Shown one piece after another: positions 15,393-17,360 of a stretch of 17,360 bases of DNA (position 1 is the first letter of the stretch; every line of letters begins with the position of its first letter). Source of the stretch: an uncultured Bacteroides sp. (GTDB taxonomy: Bacteria > Bacteroidota > Bacteroidia > Bacteroidales > Bacteroidaceae); the NCBI GenBank assembly GCA_958477465.1, contig CAUEFX010000077.1, forward strand, positions 1 through 17,360, in the 5' to 3' direction. Position numbers and translations under genes: made by a program. Under the pieces are notes generated by a model that was given only the letters and a program-made list of their open reading frames with translations, had not been told where the DNA came from and did not search any database.

Positions 15393-15718
15393 TGATTGAT
15401 AATATCAGGGTTAATAAGCAGGTAACCGTCCAAGTCTTGGCTCTCGTCCGTATATAGGTAATCTCCTATAATATCCCATACCAAACCCGAACCTACAACC
15501 GATTGGAACAGGCTTGACAAATTATAGACATCTTCCAATGTAAGCCTGCAATCTTCTTTCCCTACAAACAGCAATTTACATTGCTCGTTAGATTCTATTT
15601 TGATTAGATTTTTCGTGATTGAACGGATAATCTCGTTAGTCAGATTAGTATAATCAAGCGACAGGATACAATTACTCTCCTTGCTTATTATCTTGAATTT
15701 GAATATTTTCCTTTGCAT
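15389..15718 (-). CDS. Hypothetical protein, operon partner of the nucleotidyltransferase
   Basis: I do not recognise this 109-residue protein. It begins with alternating hydrophobic/charged residues (KIFKFKIISKE), contains CKLLFVGKEDCRLTLEDVYNLSSLFQSVVG in the middle, and ends acidic (YTDESQDLDGYLLINPDI). It lacks the winged-helix and long C-terminal domain of AbiEi antitoxins. Predicted fold by eye is mixed alpha/beta; no signal peptide. A perfect -7 box lies 14 nt before its ATG. Its stop overlaps the nucleotidyltransferase start, the arrangement expected of an antitoxin upstream of its toxin. Antitoxin function is inference from position only. Confidence 0.75.
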   Translation of the reverse strand: MQRKIFKFKIISKESNCILSLDYTNLTNEIIRSITKNLIKIESNEQCKLLFVGKEDCRLTLEDVYNLSSLFQSVVGSGLVWDIIGDYLYTDESQDLDGYLLINPDIINQ

Positions 15719-15732
15719 GGGATTTTTTGCAA

Positions 15733-15740
15733 CAAAGGTA
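15733..15740 (-). promoter_or_regulatory. -7 promoter box (TACCTTTG) of the nucleotidyltransferase operon
   Basis: TACCTTTG on the - strand fits TAnnTTTG exactly and ends 14 nt before the ATG at 15718. If transcription starts at the usual distance, the 5' untranslated region is only about 5-10 nt, with no room for a normal ribosome site. No clear -33 TTTG is seen. Confidence 0.5.
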
Positions 15741-15774
15741 GGTTGGCGGTTACGACAGAATTAGACGTAGGTAC

Positions 15775-15806
15775 AGAAAAAGAGCCACTACTTTTGTAAT
15801 GGCTCT
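15775..15806 (-). terminator. Intrinsic terminator after the LRR gene
   Basis: Stem agagccacta (15781-15790) / taatggctct (15797-15806) has one C-A mismatch and a 6-nt loop. On the - strand it is followed by TTTTT. It lies 29 nt past the LRR stop and insulates the nucleotidyltransferase operon. Confidence 0.75.
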
Positions 15807-15834
15807 CAAAAACAGATTTACAGCATACTGACAG

Positions 15835-17160
15835 CTACGCTTCTGCCAGTTCGTATTCATTATCTTCTGGGAACATCTCTATAAAATCTTCCATTCTACC
15901 TTTGGGGATAATGATTTTACGCAAGTAGCTGTTGGACGCAAATGCTCTATTTTCAATCTTTGTAACAGTGTCGGGAATGATGTATTGTGAATCTTCTCGT
16001 CCTCGTGGATAATAAACCAATGTTTTACAATCGGCTGTAAACAATACTCCGTCTATGGATTTGTAATGTTCATTATCGCATTCAATCCATTTTAAACTTT
16101 TATGGTGTTCAAAAGTTGTATCTGTTATTTCATTTATTGATTTTGGGAGCGTTATTCTTTTGCAGGAATCAGCAGTCCAAGGAGATACGAAGCTACAAAA
16201 AGCATCTTCAGCTATATTGGTTACAGAATCGGGAACAACGTAATTATCACAACCTTTCCCTTGAGGGTAACATACAAGAGTTTTGAGGTCAGCCGTAAAC
16301 AGCACTCCGTCTATGGATTTAAAGAAAGGAGAATCACATTCAATACCTTTTAAATCCCAACAGTAAAAAAATGCAGAAGGAGCGATTGAACTTATTTGAT
16401 TGGGTAGTTTTATAGATTTCAGTTTTGAACAGCTATGGAAAGCATCGCTTTTCAAAATTTTGACAGATTCTGGTAGAATAATTTCCTCCAAATCACAACA
16501 ATTACCGAATGCTGCTTGTCCAATTATTAATATTCCATTGGGAATTGTGTATTTTCGTTCAGTTCGTCCTTGTGGATACCTAACAAGCTTCTTGTCTTTT
16601 TTGTCGAATAATACTCCGTCAACAGTATAATAGTATTCATTATCACATTCTATTTTTTCTAAGGATGGACAAAACCCGAAAGTATTGTTCCCGATATGTT
16701 GTATTGAATTGGGCAAAGAGATTGTTTCCAAAGATTCACATCCCCAAAATGCTCCATCATTAATACTTTCGATACCATTTGGTAATTCTATTTCATTCAG
16801 CAATTTACAACTGGAAAAAGCACTGGAATCAATATCTATAAGTTCTTTCGATAGTTTTATTTCTCGCAAAAAATTACAGCGAGAAAAAGCTCCACTCTCT
16901 ATATGCTTTATTGAATTGGGTAAAGTGATTCTTTTTAATTTTGAACAGTTGGCAAATGCGTATTTTGGAATATAATTCAAAGAAACAGAGATATTGATTC
17001 TGCGCAAAGAGCTACAATTTGAAAAAATACAGCTACCAATTTCACTTAATGTATTAGGTAAATCTATTTCTTGTAAGGCTTTACAATACATAAAGGCACT
17101 ATTACCAATTTCCGTCAAGGAATTGGGCAATTTGATTTTTTTTAATGATTGACACAACAT
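15835..17160 (-). CDS. BspA-type leucine-rich-repeat protein, probably 5'-truncated
   Basis: From the first ATG this encodes 441 residues made almost wholly of 23-residue BspA/LRR_5 repeats of the form F..C..L..I.LP.S...I...A; about 14 can be counted. Three are interrupted by a longer insert with the pattern DGVLF...K.LV.YP.G......IP. Relatives are often surface or secreted adhesion proteins. The reading frame remains open for 29 codons upstream of the ATG (to the TAA at 17248-17250), and those codons spell another complete repeat (FEDCKSLQDIILPDSI...) but contain no ATG, GTG or TTG. No signal peptide is present. So the gene has lost its 5' end, or an internal Met is used to make a cytosolic protein. 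The C-terminus is natural and followed by a terminator. Confidence 0.8.
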   Translation of the reverse strand: MLCQSLKKIKLPNSLTEIGNSAFMYCKALQEIDLPNTLSEIGSCIFSNCSSLRRINISVSLNYIPKYAFANCSKLKRITLPNSIKHIESGAFSRCNFLREIKLSKELIDIDSSAFSSCKLLNEIELPNGIESINDGAFWGCESLETISLPNSIQHIGNNTFGFCPSLEKIECDNEYYYTVDGVLFDKKDKKLVRYPQGRTERKYTIPNGILIIGQAAFGNCCDLEEIILPESVKILKSDAFHSCSKLKSIKLPNQISSIAPSAFFYCWDLKGIECDSPFFKSIDGVLFTADLKTLVCYPQGKGCDNYVVPDSVTNIAEDAFCSFVSPWTADSCKRITLPKSINEITDTTFEHHKSLKWIECDNEHYKSIDGVLFTADCKTLVYYPRGREDSQYIIPDTVTKIENRAFASNSYLRKIIIPKGRMEDFIEMFPEDNEYELAEA

Positions 17161-17250
17161 AAATGTATCTCTGCAAATCTTTGTTATAGAATCGGGTAAT
17201 ATTATATCTTGTAAAGATTTGCAATCTTCGAATCTATTATTAGTTGATTA

Positions 17251-17360
17251 TCAGTATTATACGTTCTAAACGGTAGAAAAGTGACTGTGTGGATTCTATA
17301 TAGATACGAAATGGCTAAAATTTAACGTATTTAACTTTCAGTTACATCAAAATTACATAG
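17251..17360. other. Right-edge non-coding sequence beyond the LRR fragment
   Basis: All frames are broken by stops, and no LRR-type coding is seen in any - strand frame here, so the repeat coding ends abruptly at about 17240-17250. The stretch tttaacgtatttaac (17321-17335) is nearly palindromic and resembles, in inverse orientation, gttaatatacgttaa at 9634-9648. Confidence 0.4.

Larger units (their letters stand above)
9060..17360. mobile_element. Left part of an NBU-like integrative element
   Basis: From about 9060 the DNA becomes distinctly AT-rich and carries a tyrosine recombinase, an unknown protein, an HTH excisionase-like protein, a DUF3987 P-loop protein and a Toprim primase-like protein in + orientation, then convergent cargo (nucleotidyltransferase pair and an LRR gene). 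The order int, small genes, DUF3987, primase resembles the excision module of the mobilisable Bacteroides NBU elements. No relaxase is present in the window, and the right end is not seen, so mobility and full extent are unknown. Confidence 0.6.

Noticed and set aside
17160..17360. Frameshift joining the LRR gene to a further upstream coding part
   Set aside because: The other - strand frames of 17251-17360 contain stops and no LRR pattern, so truncation explains the data better than a simple frameshift.

Overview
The window looks like a chromosomal segment of a gut Bacteroides or a close relative. The evidence is TAnnTTTG-type -7 promoter boxes, weak Shine-Dalgarno sites, a DUF2723 / deacetylase / queG gene cluster, a kduI-kduD uronate block, and a Bacteroidales-style tyrosine recombinase followed by DUF3987 and DUF6371-like genes. 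No species-level call is possible from sequence reading alone.

Region 1 (1-5309, + strand) is ordinary host chromosome with moderate GC: a 1118-residue DUF2723 membrane protein (the family of the protein O-mannosyltransferase TMEM260), a NodB-type polysaccharide deacetylase 7 nt downstream, and queG, which makes the last step of queuosine synthesis. The cluster ends in a perfect 15-bp terminator hairpin whose left arm lies inside the last codons of queG. The same hairpin can serve the converging transcription unit.

Region 2 (5310-9059, - strand) reads kduI, kduD, then a DUF4861 lipoprotein. KduI and KduD convert 5-keto-4-deoxyuronate to 2-keto-3-deoxygluconate, so the block processes unsaturated uronates released by polysaccharide lyases. 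The lyases, SusC/D pairs and KDG kinase are not in the window. Upstream of kduI lie a dyad and a 296-bp non-coding unit bounded by near-perfect 32-bp inverted repeats (MITE-like).

Region 3 (about 9060 to the right edge) is much more AT-rich and is read as the left part of an integrative element. At 9060-9070 an 11-bp stretch resembles the 3' end of a minus-strand tRNA gene, just after a hairpin that would be that tRNA's terminator. This suggests integration into a tRNA 3' end. About 800 bp of non-coding DNA rich in dyads and iteron-like repeats follows, then the + strand block: tyrosine recombinase, an unknown 190-residue protein, a strong terminator, a small HTH (excisionase-like) protein, a DUF3987 P-loop helicase-like protein and a zinc-ribbon/Toprim primase-like protein. 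This order resembles the excision/replication module of Bacteroides NBU elements. No relaxase follows inside the window.

Convergent cargo on the - strand comprises a two-gene operon (unknown 109-residue protein plus AbiEii-like nucleotidyltransferase, ATGA overlap), which looks like a type IV toxin-antitoxin or abortive-infection pair with an unfamiliar partner, and a BspA-type leucine-rich-repeat gene. The LRR reading frame continues upstream of its first ATG into another full repeat without any start codon, so it is probably 5'-truncated. The right end of the element is not visible.
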